DNA of 64,000 nucleotides. It comes from Flavobacterium nitrogenifigens. GTDB lineage: Bacteria > Bacteroidota > Bacteroidia > Flavobacteriales > Flavobacteriaceae. Made by a program: the position numbers and the translations under genes. The notes below the pieces were generated by a model, which saw nothing but the letters and a program-made list of their open reading frames with translations, was not told the origin of the DNA and did no database searches. Location of the stretch: the NCBI RefSeq assembly GCF_003254565.1, contig NZ_QJRI01000181.1, forward strand, positions 1 through 64,000, written 5' to 3'. This document shows positions 54,353 through 62,957 of the stretch, in pieces (the first letter of the stretch is position 1; the number at the start of each line of letters is the position of its first letter).

Positions 54353-54360
54353 TATATTTG
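54353..54360 (+). promoter_or_regulatory. -7 box of the thi operon
   Basis: TATATTTG; transcription would begin at about 54367, exactly where the riboswitch helix P1 starts. No -33 TTTG, as that region is inside the inverted repeat. Confidence 0.65.
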
Positions 54361-54366
54361 CTTCAC

Positions 54367-54446
54367 ACTTTAGGGGTGTCTGCATCGCGCAGGCTGAGAT
54401 TTTACCCTCTGAACCTGATCTAGTTCATACTAGCGTAGGGAAAAGT
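54367..54446 (+). promoter_or_regulatory. TPP riboswitch aptamer (THI element)
   Basis: All conserved blocks are present: GGGGTGTC, GCTGAGA (54392-54399 region), ACCC, GAACCTGATC and GTAGGGA, closed by P1 ACTTT (54367-54371) with AAAGT (54442-54446). Binds thiamine pyrophosphate and controls thiS and downstream genes. Confidence 0.97.
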
Positions 54447-54485
54447 AAGATGACTTCTTGAACGCATTTCTATGCGTCATTGTAG

Positions 54486-54529
54486 CCATTCCTAAGGTGT
54501 ATCTATACACTAAACTCAAAAAGGAATGG
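54486..54529 (+). promoter_or_regulatory. thiS start-codon-sequestering helix (expression platform)
   Basis: CCATTCCT (54486-54493) pairs over 8 bp with AGGAATGG (54522-54529), which includes the thiS ATG (54526-54528). An inner hairpin GTGTA/TACAC lies inside the loop, and another hairpin (ACGCAT/ATGCGT, 54462-54477) comes before it. This fits translational control; no U-tract terminator is seen. Confidence 0.72.
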
Positions 54530-54732
54530 AACTAAAAATCAATCAACAAACCAAACAATTCAATGCTGAATCGCTAAGCGTTCAATCATTGCTCGATCTC
54601 GAAATTCCGCACAAACAAAACGGAATCGCCGTTGCTGTTAACAATACCGTTGTTCCAAAACTCAAATGGAACGAATTCTTCGTACAAGAAACTGACGAAA
54701 TTTTAATTATTTCTGCTACGCAAGGGGGATAA
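54526..54732 (+). CDS. thiS: Sulfur carrier protein ThiS
   Basis: 68-residue ubiquitin-like protein ending ATQGG; the C-terminal Gly-Gly is adenylated by ThiF and then thiocarboxylated to donate sulfur for thiazole formation. First gene of the thi operon, directly under the TPP riboswitch, whose helix covers its start codon. Confidence 0.95.
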   Translation: MELKINQQTKQFNAESLSVQSLLDLEIPHKQNGIAVAVNNTVVPKLKWNEFFVQETDEILIISATQGG

Positions 54733-54833
54733 TTTTTAAAATTCCAAAACAGAAAATTACAAATTCCAATCTATAGTTGAGAATAACCATAATTCAAGTT
54801 AACCTGAAACTTCAAACCTGAAACAAAAATATC

Positions 54834-56657
54834 ATGACAAACGAAGAACAAATATCAAGAACCCCATTTCCGAATTCTAAAAAAGTTTATATCGATGGAG
54901 AAATTCACCCAATAAAAGTAGCCATGCGCGAGATAACTTTAAGCGACACTAAACTTTCAAATGGTGGAATAGAAAAAAATCCTCCAGTAACGGTTTATGA
55001 CACTTCTGGAGCTTATACAGATCCAAATATCGAAATTGATATTAGAAAAGGATTGCCACGCTTACGCGAAAGTTGGATTCTAGACCGAAACGATGTCGAA
55101 ATTTTAAACGAAATCACTTCAGATTATGGCTTAAGCCGATTAAAAGACGAAAGCCTTAATCACCTTCGTTTTGAGTATCTGCATCAGCCAAAAAGAGCAA
55201 AAAAGGGCGCAAACGTTACTCAATTGTATTATGCCAAACAAGGCATTATCACTCCAGAAATGGAATATATCGCTATTCGCGAAAATCAGCGTATTGAGCT
55301 TTTAAACGAACAAACCAAGGCAATGCAATGCCAACACAGCGGTCATAGTTTTGGTGCTAATACTCCAAAAAGCAAAATCACACCCGAATTTGTACGCTCT
55401 GAAGTAGCCTGCGGAAGAGCAATTATTCCAAACAACATTAATCACCCAGAAAGCGAACCTATGATTGTAGGTCGTAATTTCTTGGTAAAAATTAATGCCA
55501 ATATCGGAAACAGTGCTGTAACTTCTAGCATCGAAGAAGAAGTTGAAAAAGCCGTTTGGGCTTGCCGTTGGGGCGCCGATACGATTATGGATTTATCAAC
55601 AGGAAAAAATATTCATGAAACCAGAGAATGGATTATCCGTAATTCTCCCGTTCCAATCGGAACCGTTCCAATTTATCAGGCATTAGAAAAAGTAAAAGGA
55701 ATTGCTGAAGATTTAACTTGGGAAATCTTCCGCGATACATTGATTGAGCAAGCAGAACAAGGGGTTTCTTATTTTACAATTCATGCTGGAGTTTTACTTC
55801 GCTACATTCATTTAACTGCCAATCGAGTTACTGGAATTGTATCTCGAGGCGGATCGATTATGGCAAAATGGTGTTTGTTTCATCATAAAGAAAACTTCCT
55901 TTACACACATTTTGAAGAAATCTGCGAAATCATGAAACAATACGATGTTGCTTTTTCTTTGGGAGACGGTTTACGTCCGGGTTCGATTGCAGATGCGAAT
56001 GACGCTGCTCAATTTGCCGAACTAGAAACTTTGGGAGAATTGACCAAAATTGCTTGGAAACATGATGTTCAGGTTTTCATTGAAGGCCCAGGTCACGTGC
56101 CAATGCACATGATTAAAGAAAACATGGACAAACAATTGGAACATTGCCATGAAGCTCCTTTTTACACTTTAGGCCCATTAACTACAGATATTGCTCCAGG
56201 TTACGATCATATTACTTCGGCAATTGGCGCTGCTATGATTGGCTGGTATGGCTGTGCAATGTTGTGTTATGTAACGCCAAAAGAACATTTGGGCTTACCG
56301 AATAAAAAAGACGTTAAAGATGGTGTAATCACTTATAAAATTTCTGCGCATGCTGCCGATCTAGCAAAAGGTCATCCGGGAGCACAATATCGCGATAATG
56401 CTTTGAGTAAAGCTCGTTTTGAATTCCGTTGGGAAGATCAGTTTAATTTGGCCCTTGATCCAGATACAGCAAGAGAATTCCATGACGAAACACTCCCTGC
56501 TGATGGAGCAAAAGTGGCGCATTTCTGTTCGATGTGTGGCCCTAAATTCTGCTCCATGAAAATATCTCAGGAAATTAGAGATGTTGCTGCAGCTGAAAAA
56601 GGAATGCAAGAGAAATCAGAGGAATTTATTGAGCAAGGGAAAGAGATTTATATATAA
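54834..56657 (+). CDS. thiC: Phosphomethylpyrimidine synthase ThiC
   Basis: 607 residues. Radical-SAM enzyme converting aminoimidazole ribotide to HMP-phosphate. Its unusual C-terminal cluster motif CSMCGPKFC is near residue 565. Family blocks: RAIIPNNINHPESEPMIVGR, NSPVPIGTVPIYQAL, EGPGHVPMHMI and LTTDIAPGYDH. Cytosolic. Second gene of the operon, 101 bp after thiS. Confidence 0.98.
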   Translation: MTNEEQISRTPFPNSKKVYIDGEIHPIKVAMREITLSDTKLSNGGIEKNPPVTVYDTSGAYTDPNIEIDIRKGLPRLRESWILDRNDVEILNEITSDYGLSRLKDESLNHLRFEYLHQPKRAKKGANVTQLYYAKQGIITPEMEYIAIRENQRIELLNEQTKAMQCQHSGHSFGANTPKSKITPEFVRSEVACGRAIIPNNINHPESEPMIVGRNFLVKINANIGNSAVTSSIEEEVEKAVWACRWGADTIMDLSTGKNIHETREWIIRNSPVPIGTVPIYQALEKVKGIAEDLTWEIFRDTLIEQAEQGVSYFTIHAGVLLRYIHLTANRVTGIVSRGGSIMAKWCLFHHKENFLYTHFEEICEIMKQYDVAFSLGDGLRPGSIADANDAAQFAELETLGELTKIAWKHDVQVFIEGPGHVPMHMIKENMDKQLEHCHEAPFYTLGPLTTDIAPGYDHITSAIGAAMIGWYGCAMLCYVTPKEHLGLPNKKDVKDGVITYKISAHAADLAKGHPGAQYRDNALSKARFEFRWEDQFNLALDPDTAREFHDETLPADGAKVAHFCSMCGPKFCSMKISQEIRDVAAAEKGMQEKSEEFIEQGKEIYI

Positions 56658-56660
56658 CAT

Positions 56661-56739
56661 GAGTATTAAGATGGAGGAATTAAGTATTAAGATTTAAATA
56701 GACGATCTCTTAATTCTTTCATCTTAATACTTAATACTC
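56661..56739. repeat. Inverted repeat of GTATTAAG words (thiC-thiE-like spacer)
   Basis: Arms 56661-56691 and 56709-56739 share the words GAGTATTAAG and ATG(G/A)A(G/A)GAATTAAG, but in swapped order, so the inverted repeat is modular and not simple. Confidence 0.65.
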
Positions 56740-56746
56740 TCAAAAA

Positions 56747-57358
56747 ATGATTGTGATTACAAATCCTTTTACTATTGAAGATGAAATAGATATTCTTCAT
56801 TCTTTATTGGAAGAAGGATTGTCTTTGCTTCATATTCGGAAACCTGATTTTTCAGAATTAGAAATGGCTCAGTTTATTGATCAGATAAAACAAGAATTTC
56901 GAAATAAACTGGTTTTGCACAATCAGCATCATTTAGCCGAAGGTTTTGGCATTGACCGATTTCATTTTTCTGAAAAAGAGAGAAAAAGCAATCTTAATGA
57001 TCCTGCAAGGTTTTCAAAACCTTGTAGGTCTAAATCAACATCAACACATTCTATCGAAGATTTTAATTCGTTAGAAAATGAATTTGATTATGCATTCTTG
57101 AGCCCTGTTTTTAAAAGTATTTCAAAAGAAAATTATCATCCAAAAAATGATCTTTTTAAAGCTATAAAATCAAAAACAAATAGTAAAACAAAAGTGATTG
57201 CTTTAGGCGGAATTGATATTGAAAACATTCAAAAAACACTTGAAAACGGTTTTGATGATGTTGCGCTTTTAGGAAGTATTTGGAACCATGAGAATCCGTT
57301 AAAACAATTTAAATTATGTCAGAAAATCGTCCATTCGTACTCACAATTGCAGGTTTAG
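56747..57358 (+). CDS. ThiE/TenI-like thiamine phosphate synthase family protein
   Basis: 203 residues, TIM-barrel family: LLHIRKPDFS (substrate loop), FLSPVFKSISKENYHPK with its lysine, and VIALGGID. Compared with the second thiE gene at 58061 it is more diverged, so it may be TenI-like (thiazole tautomerase) and not the synthase. A palindromic repeat at 57002-57028 is inserted in frame and codes DPARFSKPCRSK, in a loop region. The 3' end overlaps thiD by 43 bp. Confidence 0.82.
   Translation: MIVITNPFTIEDEIDILHSLLEEGLSLLHIRKPDFSELEMAQFIDQIKQEFRNKLVLHNQHHLAEGFGIDRFHFSEKERKSNLNDPARFSKPCRSKSTSTHSIEDFNSLENEFDYAFLSPVFKSISKENYHPKNDLFKAIKSKTNSKTKVIALGGIDIENIQKTLENGFDDVALLGSIWNHENPLKQFKLCQKIVHSYSQLQV
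57002..57028. repeat. Palindromic REP-like element inside the ThiE-like gene
   Basis: CCTGCAAGGTTT pairs with AAACCTTGTAGG (12 bp, one G-T), loop TCA. This is a hairpin more typical of intergenic repeats, yet here it is in frame and leaves the ORF open. Confidence 0.75.
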
Positions 57359-58068
57359 ATCCGTCTGGTGGCGCTGGAATTTTGGCTGATATCAAAACAT
57401 TTGAACAGCATAAAGTTACTGGGTTTGCTATTGCAACAGCTAATACCCTTCAGACTGAAAATGAATTTCATAAAATTGAATGGATCAATATCAATTTTGT
57501 AATACGCTCTATTGAAGTCTTATTTCAAAGCTATACAATCAGTGCTGTTAAAATCGGAATTATGCCTTCTCTTTCTTATTTAAATCGGATTCTTTCGACG
57601 ATAAAATTAATTTCTCCAGATACAAAAATTGTCTGGGATCCAGTTTTAAAATCAACAACAGAATTTGATTTTCTAAATATTGAAGATCGTTCAGATTTAT
57701 TTCAAATCTTGTCAAAAATCAATTTGATTACACCCAATTATATAGAAATCGAACAATTACTTCCTGGTTTTATAAAAGATAATCTTTGGATTGAGAATGA
57801 AATTTCGACTGCAATTCTACTCAAAGGCGGACATAATTCAAATGAAATCGGAAAAGATCAATTGTTTTTAAAAAATAAAATTCTTGATTTATTCCCAACG
57901 GAAAAAAACTGCCACGAAAAACATGGTTCAGGCTGTGTCCTTTCTTCGGCAATCGCTTCCAATTTAGCACTAAATCAAACTATGGAAGTAGCTTGCAAAA
58001 ATGCAAAAACCTACATAGAAAAATATTTGAGTTCAACATCAACATTAATCGGATACCATTATGTATAG
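57316..58068 (+). CDS. thiD: Hydroxymethylpyrimidine (phosphate) kinase ThiD
   Basis: 250 residues, ribokinase fold. It starts with the family motif LTIAGLDPSGGAGILADIKTF; VWDPVLKS and the C-terminal GSGCVLSSAIAS (anion hole and catalytic region) are present. Phosphorylates HMP-P to HMP-PP. It overlaps the upstream ThiE-like gene by 43 bp and thiE by 8 bp, so it is tightly coupled. Confidence 0.95.
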   Translation: MSENRPFVLTIAGLDPSGGAGILADIKTFEQHKVTGFAIATANTLQTENEFHKIEWININFVIRSIEVLFQSYTISAVKIGIMPSLSYLNRILSTIKLISPDTKIVWDPVLKSTTEFDFLNIEDRSDLFQILSKINLITPNYIEIEQLLPGFIKDNLWIENEISTAILLKGGHNSNEIGKDQLFLKNKILDLFPTEKNCHEKHGSGCVLSSAIASNLALNQTMEVACKNAKTYIEKYLSSTSTLIGYHYV

Positions 58069-58699
58069 CAAACTGCAATATATTTCGCAAGGCGAAACAA
58101 TTGACGACCAATTACGCAACATACATCAGGCACTTGATGCTGGATGTAATTGGGTACAAATGCGATTTAAAAACCAAACCCAAAAAGACGTTTTCACTTT
58201 AGCGGAAGCGGTAAAACCCCTTTGCGAAGAATATCTTGCGAACTTTATTGTAAACGACGATTTGCATCTCGCAGAACAAATTGCAGCTGATGGAGTTCAC
58301 TTGGGATTAACCGACACAAAAATCGACGAAGCCAGAGCAATTTTAGGCTCAACAAAAATTATCGGAGGAACTGCCAATACTTTTGAAGATATCGAAAATC
58401 ATGTAAAAAACGGCTGTGATTATATTGGCTTAGGGCCTTTCAGGTTTACAGCAACTAAAGAAAAACTAAGTCCGATTTTAGGTTTGTCGGGTTATCATGA
58501 AATTCTTCAAAAACTAAAAAAAAATAAAATTGACATTCCTGTTTATGCCATTGGCGGCATCACAGTGCGCGATGTAAGTCCGCTAATGGAAACAGGAATT
58601 TTCGGAATTGCCGTGTCTGGAATCATTACTGAAAGTGATGAAAAACCAAAATTAATTCAACAATTAAAAGAAAAATTATATGCAGACATCATTGTTTAA
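58061..58699 (+). CDS. thiE: Thiamine phosphate synthase ThiE
   Basis: 212 residues. WVQMRFKN, FIVNDDLHLAEQIAADGVHLG, YIGLGPFRFTATKEK and YAIGGI are the pyrophosphate- and thiazole-binding loops. Joins HMP-PP with the thiazole phosphate carboxylate to make thiamine phosphate. Its end overlaps thiG by 20 bp. Confidence 0.95.
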   Translation: MYSKLQYISQGETIDDQLRNIHQALDAGCNWVQMRFKNQTQKDVFTLAEAVKPLCEEYLANFIVNDDLHLAEQIAADGVHLGLTDTKIDEARAILGSTKIIGGTANTFEDIENHVKNGCDYIGLGPFRFTATKEKLSPILGLSGYHEILQKLKKNKIDIPVYAIGGITVRDVSPLMETGIFGIAVSGIITESDEKPKLIQQLKEKLYADIIV

Positions 58700-59456
58700 T
58701 ATTGGAGATAAAACCTTTAAGTCCCGTTTGTTTCTCGGAACTGGAAAATTTGGTTCGAATGAAGAAATGGAAGATGCTGTTTTAGCTTCAGAAAGCGAAT
58801 TGGTTACTGTTGCCCTAAAGCGTATTGATCTTGAAACTGATACTGATGCTATTTTATCGCACTTAAAACATCCAAATATCAATTTATTACCCAACACTTC
58901 TGGGGCAAGAAATGCAAAAGAAGCTGTTTTTGCTGCACAATTGGCTCGCGAAGCTTTGGAAACCAATTGGGTAAAACTGGAAATTCATCCCGATCCGAAA
59001 TATTTAATGCCAGATCCGATTGAGACTTTAAAAGCAACCGAAGAATTGGCTAAACTTGGTTTTATTGTACTTCCGTACATTCATGCTGATCCTGTTTTGT
59101 GCAAGTATTTAGAAAGTGCTGGAACATCTGCCGTAATGCCGTTAGGTTCACCAATTGGAAGCAATAAAGGTTTAAAAACAATCGATTTTATAGAAATCAT
59201 CATTGAACAAAGTACCGTTCCTGTTATCGTAGATGCTGGAATTGGAGTGCCTTCTGATGCAGCAAAAGCAATGGAAATTGGTGCCGATGCCGTTTTGGTA
59301 AATACTGCCATTGCCGTAGCTGGAAATCCGAAATTAATGGCCGAAGCTTTTAAGGAAGCGGTAATTGCAGGAAGAAAAGCTTTTGAAGCTAAAGTTGCCA
59401 ATCAGCAGAATTATGCTTCAGCTTCTAGTCCTTTGACTTCTTTTCTTTATGAATAA
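58680..59456 (+). CDS. thiG: Thiazole synthase ThiG
   Basis: 258 residues. RLFLGTGKFGS at the start; WVKLEIHPDPKYLMPDP contains the Schiff-base lysine; VIVDAGIGVPSDAAKAMEIG and VLVNTAIA are barrel loops. Builds thiazole phosphate from deoxyxylulose phosphate, dehydroglycine (from ThiH) and ThiS-thiocarboxylate. A 153-bp spacer to thiH follows. Confidence 0.97.
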   Translation: MQTSLFNIGDKTFKSRLFLGTGKFGSNEEMEDAVLASESELVTVALKRIDLETDTDAILSHLKHPNINLLPNTSGARNAKEAVFAAQLAREALETNWVKLEIHPDPKYLMPDPIETLKATEELAKLGFIVLPYIHADPVLCKYLESAGTSAVMPLGSPIGSNKGLKTIDFIEIIIEQSTVPVIVDAGIGVPSDAAKAMEIGADAVLVNTAIAVAGNPKLMAEAFKEAVIAGRKAFEAKVANQQNYASASSPLTSFLYE

Positions 59457-59463
59457 TTTTTTT

Positions 59464-59582
59464 CTAACGCAAAGTTCGCAGAGTTTTTCCGCAAAGTTCG
59501 CTAAGCTTTGCGAACTTTTTGTCAAAAACAAGAACTCAAAGCTTAGCGAACTTTGCGTATTCTTAGCGCGCTTTGCGTTAAA
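59464..59582. repeat. Inverted repeat of GCAAAGTTCGC words (thiG-thiH spacer)
   Basis: Arms 59490-59510 and 59537-59557 are a perfect 21-bp inverted repeat; outer words TAACGCAAAG and CTTTGCGTTA also pair. Related CTTTGC-rich words are found at 30440-30510. It can form a long hairpin inside the thi operon. Confidence 0.85.
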
Positions 59583-59609
59583 AAACTTTTGCAGTAAAAC
59601 TAAACTCAC

Positions 59610-60722
59610 ATGAAAACATTCAAATCTATTTTTGAGCAATATAATTGGGATGAAATCCAATCTAGAATATATAAAACCACATCAAAAGATGTCGAGCGCA
59701 CTTTGGCTAAAACCAAATACAATCTCGATGATTTTTTGATTCTAATTTCTCCTATTGCTCAAAATTATTTAGAGCAAATGGCACAAAAATGTCATGAAAT
59801 CACCAAGAAGCGTTTCGGGAAAACCATCCAAATGTATGCGCCACTTTATTTGAGCAACGAATGCCAAAACATTTGCACCTATTGCGGATTTAGTTTAGAC
59901 AATAAAATCAAAAGAAAAACGCTGACTGACGCTGAAATAAAACTGGAAGTTGAAGCCTTAAAAAACACAGGTTTTGATCATGTTTTATTAGTTACGGGAG
60001 AAGCAAATTATACTGTAAATATTAATTATTTTCTTAATGCTATTAATCTAATCAAAGAAAACTTTTCTATTATTTCTGTTGAAGTACAGCCTCTTTCTGT
60101 AGAAGATTACGAGTGTTTACACAATGCTGGAGTATATTCTGTTTTGGTTTATCAGGAAACGTATCATCAGGAAGTTTACAAAAAATATCATACAAAAGGT
60201 AAAAAATCAAATTTCGATTATCGATTGGAAACTCCAGATCGAATTGGAACTGCTGGAATTCATAAAATTGGTCTAGGCGTTTTATTAGGTTTAGAAGACT
60301 GGAGAACAGATAGTTTCTTCAATGCCTTACATTTAGATTATCTTCAAAAAAAATATTGGCAGACCAAATATTCCGTTTCTTTTCCTCGTCTGCGTCCAGC
60401 TGAAGGTATTATCGAACCCAACTTCATTATGGATGATAAAGATTTGACACAATTAATCTGCGCTTATCGTTTGTGGAATGAGGATTTAGAAATTTCGATT
60501 TCTACTCGCGAAAATGAGACGTTTAGAAACCATATAATTCCGATTGGCGTTACGAGTATGAGTGCGGGCTCTAAAACAAATCCGGGAGGTTATGTTGTCG
60601 ATCCTCAATCGTTGGAACAATTTGAAATCAGCGATGAACGTTCTGCAGAAGAAATTTCAAACATCATAAAAAATGCAGGTTATGAACCTGTTTGGAAAGA
60701 CTGGAACAAGGCTTATAGTTGA
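59610..60722 (+). CDS. thiH: 2-iminoacetate synthase ThiH
   Basis: 370 residues. Radical-SAM cluster CQNICTYC near residue 84 (CxxxCxxC), VTGEA, EVQPLSVEDY and RLRPAEG blocks. Cleaves tyrosine to dehydroglycine for ThiG; anaerobic-type enzyme, as in E. coli, in place of glycine oxidase ThiO. Followed by a tandem ACAATTC repeat and thiF. Confidence 0.96.
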   Translation: MKTFKSIFEQYNWDEIQSRIYKTTSKDVERTLAKTKYNLDDFLILISPIAQNYLEQMAQKCHEITKKRFGKTIQMYAPLYLSNECQNICTYCGFSLDNKIKRKTLTDAEIKLEVEALKNTGFDHVLLVTGEANYTVNINYFLNAINLIKENFSIISVEVQPLSVEDYECLHNAGVYSVLVYQETYHQEVYKKYHTKGKKSNFDYRLETPDRIGTAGIHKIGLGVLLGLEDWRTDSFFNALHLDYLQKKYWQTKYSVSFPRLRPAEGIIEPNFIMDDKDLTQLICAYRLWNEDLEISISTRENETFRNHIIPIGVTSMSAGSKTNPGGYVVDPQSLEQFEISDERSAEEISNIIKNAGYEPVWKDWNKAYS

Positions 60723-60759
60723 AATGTTTCAAGTTTCAAGTTTGAAAACTTAACATTTT

Positions 60760-60786
60760 ACAATTCACAATTCACAATTCACAATT
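60760..60786 (+). repeat. Short tandem repeat ACAATTC before thiF
   Basis: ACAATTC is repeated almost four times (period 7). Upstream TTTCAAG words are also doubled. Confidence 0.8.
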
Positions 60787-60792
60787 AAAAAA

Positions 60793-61503
60793 ATGAGCAT
60801 TATACAAGAATTCCTTCGTTATAACAGACAAACCATCCTTCCTGAAATTGGTGATGAAGGTCAGGAAAAATTAAAAAAAGCAAGAGTTTTAGTAATTGGC
60901 GCAGGCGGTTTGGGCTGTCCAATTTTACAATATATTGCAACTGCAGGAGTTGGTTTTATTGGAATTATGGATTTTGATACGATCGAAATTCATAATCTAC
61001 ACAGACAGATTTTATATACCGAAAATGAAATCGGAAAACAAAAATCAATTGTTGCTCAAGAAGTCGTTTCAAAACTAAATCCGCTGATTGAGGCTGTTGC
61101 AATCAATGAAAAACTGACTTTGGAAAATGCCTCAAAAATCATTGAACAGTATGATATAATTGTAGATGGTTCAGACAATTTTACAACGCGCTATTTGGTA
61201 AATGATACTTGCGTAAAATTGGAGAAACCTTTGGTTTATGGAAGTATTTTGAAATTTGAAGGTCAGATTGCTGTTTTTAATCATAACGGAAGTAAAAATC
61301 TTAGGGATTTATTTCCCGAAATGCCAGATCCAAAAGATGCTCCGAATTGTAATTTGAATGGTGTTCTTGGAACTTTACCTGGAATTATAGGCAATATGAT
61401 GGCGCATGAAACCTTAAAATTGATTCTAGAATTACCAACTTTAAACAATGAACTAGTAATTTTTAATACTTTAAATTGGAATTTTATAAAGTTGAATTTC
61501 TAG
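60793..61503 (+). CDS. thiF: ThiS adenylyltransferase ThiF (HesA/MoeB family)
   Basis: 236 residues, E1-like fold: VLVIGAGGLGCP (ATP loop), DFDTIEIHNLHRQ, DGSDNFTTRYLVND and catalytic Cys in APNCNLNGVLG. It activates the C-terminus of ThiS. The CxxC pairs that bind zinc in many MoeB/ThiF proteins are absent (only three cysteines). Last gene of the thi operon; its stop overlaps the convergent MOSC gene's stop on CTAG. MoeB-like function cannot be excluded, but location favours ThiF. Confidence 0.92.
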   Translation: MSIIQEFLRYNRQTILPEIGDEGQEKLKKARVLVIGAGGLGCPILQYIATAGVGFIGIMDFDTIEIHNLHRQILYTENEIGKQKSIVAQEVVSKLNPLIEAVAINEKLTLENASKIIEQYDIIVDGSDNFTTRYLVNDTCVKLEKPLVYGSILKFEGQIAVFNHNGSKNLRDLFPEMPDPKDAPNCNLNGVLGTLPGIIGNMMAHETLKLILELPTLNNELVIFNTLNWNFIKLNF

Positions 61504-62294
61504 AAAATAACCTCATCACCAACTCTAATAATTCCAGAATTCAGACTCACAATATTGGTTCCGAATAAAACAGAATTATCTACATTTCTGTATTTGCTTA
61601 ACGTTTTTAGCGGTTCCTTTTTCAAACGCCCATTTTCCGGATCATTGTTCACCATAACACATCTTCCGCAGGGCTTTATGTTTTTAAATTGAACCTCTCC
61701 TATCGCAAAAGTCTTAAAATCATCTTCTTCGTGAGGATTTTCAGTGCTTACAACAATGTTTGGACGAAATCTTTTTATGGTAATTTTTTCATCCAATTTA
61801 TCATTCAAAAAATCCAAACTTTTAGATCCAATCATTAAATAAGGATAACCATCTGCCAAACTCACATTGAATGTTTCTTTTAATCTGGAGCTTTCGTGTT
61901 TACGAGCTCCATTTTTAAGTATTTTAACCAATTTGCATTGAAAGCCCAAATGCTGACTAAACCATTTTGACGTTTCAAGATTTACCTCAACCACTTCGCT
62001 TTTATCGTCCCAAACATTTACTTCTATCACATTTTCTAAATGTTCGCTAATAGAAAATTCTTGCTTTTGATCCTGAAAAGTAATGCTGATTTTCCCATTT
62101 GAAATCTGCGGATAAAACTGACTCATGATTCGATGTTCTCTTTGTGTCAGCATTTGATTTTCTGCATCAATAAGCATCCAACGGCGGTCGTTTTCAAATC
62201 CCATTTCTTCAGCTTTTGCAGATTCAAGACTAATTCCCGCCAAACTCTTTATCGGATAAATATAAATTTCTTTTACGCTGTAAATAGCACTCAT
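61500..62294 (-). CDS. MOSC-domain protein (molybdenum cofactor-linked)
   Basis: 264 residues. N-terminal MOSC_N barrel (IYIYPIKSLAGISLE..DRRWMLID) followed by MOSC domain (RFRPNIVV, IKPCGRCVM). The cysteine of PCGRC is the predicted molybdenum ligand, as in mARC/YcbX. Probably reduces N-hydroxylated or similar compounds, with an outside electron donor; no fused ferredoxin. It lies 3 bp after aat. Confidence 0.92.
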   Translation of the reverse strand: MSAIYSVKEIYIYPIKSLAGISLESAKAEEMGFENDRRWMLIDAENQMLTQREHRIMSQFYPQISNGKISITFQDQKQEFSISEHLENVIEVNVWDDKSEVVEVNLETSKWFSQHLGFQCKLVKILKNGARKHESSRLKETFNVSLADGYPYLMIGSKSLDFLNDKLDEKITIKRFRPNIVVSTENPHEEDDFKTFAIGEVQFKNIKPCGRCVMVNNDPENGRLKKEPLKTLSKYRNVDNSVLFGTNIVSLNSGIIRVGDEVIF

Positions 62295-62297
62295 TTT

Positions 62298-62936
62298 CTA
62301 TTTGCTTTTTAAAATGGACATAAACTCTTCACGATCAATTTCTCGACAGCCTAAGCTCTCCAAATGCGGATTGTAAACCTGACAATCCAATAATTTATAA
62401 TTTTCTTTCTTCAAATATAAGGCTAAAGCAATGAAAGCTGTTTTTGAAGCATTTGAAACTTTAGAAAACATACTTTCTCCGCAAAAAACATCTCCCAAAT
62501 CAATTCCGTACAAACCGCCAACCAAAACATCATCTTGCCAAACCTCAACCGATTTTGCCACTCCTTCTTCATTTAATTTGCAATAGGCTTCAATCATTTC
62601 ATCCGAAATCCAAGTTCCATCCTGCCCTTCTCGTTTTATCTGCTGACAATTTAAAATTACCTCTTTGAAATTTTTATTATAAGTAACCTTAAATATTTTC
62701 TTATTGAGAATCTTCCGCATACTTTTGGATATCGCCAATTCATCAAAAAACAATACCATTCTAGGATCTGGCGCCCACCAAAGAATCGGTTCTCCTTCAT
62801 TAAACCAAGGAAAAATACCGCTTTTGTAAGCCAATAGTAAGCGCTCTGGACTTAGATCGCCTCCAATTGCTAAAACCCCTTCTTCATCAGCTTCTTCAAC
62901 TGGCGGAAAAAACAAATCGTTGAATAAATAATACAT
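62298..62936 (-). CDS. aat: Leucyl/phenylalanyl-tRNA--protein transferase
   Basis: 212 residues. Signatures EGVLAIGGDLSPERLLLAY, GIFPWF, ILWWAPDPRMV and EVWQDDVLVGGLYG with FCGESMFS. Transfers Leu or Phe to N-terminal Lys/Arg, marking proteins for ClpAP-type degradation. Forms a small operon with the MOSC gene. Confidence 0.97.
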   Translation of the reverse strand: MYYLFNDLFFPPVEEADEEGVLAIGGDLSPERLLLAYKSGIFPWFNEGEPILWWAPDPRMVLFFDELAISKSMRKILNKKIFKVTYNKNFKEVILNCQQIKREGQDGTWISDEMIEAYCKLNEEGVAKSVEVWQDDVLVGGLYGIDLGDVFCGESMFSKVSNASKTAFIALALYLKKENYKLLDCQVYNPHLESLGCREIDREEFMSILKSK

Positions 62937-62957
62937 CTCTTTTTAATATTCAATTAT

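Noticed and set aside
59418..59660. 80-codon minus-strand frame in the thiG-thiH spacer
   Set aside because: It is made of the intergenic inverted repeat words and overlaps thiG and thiH; no protein features.
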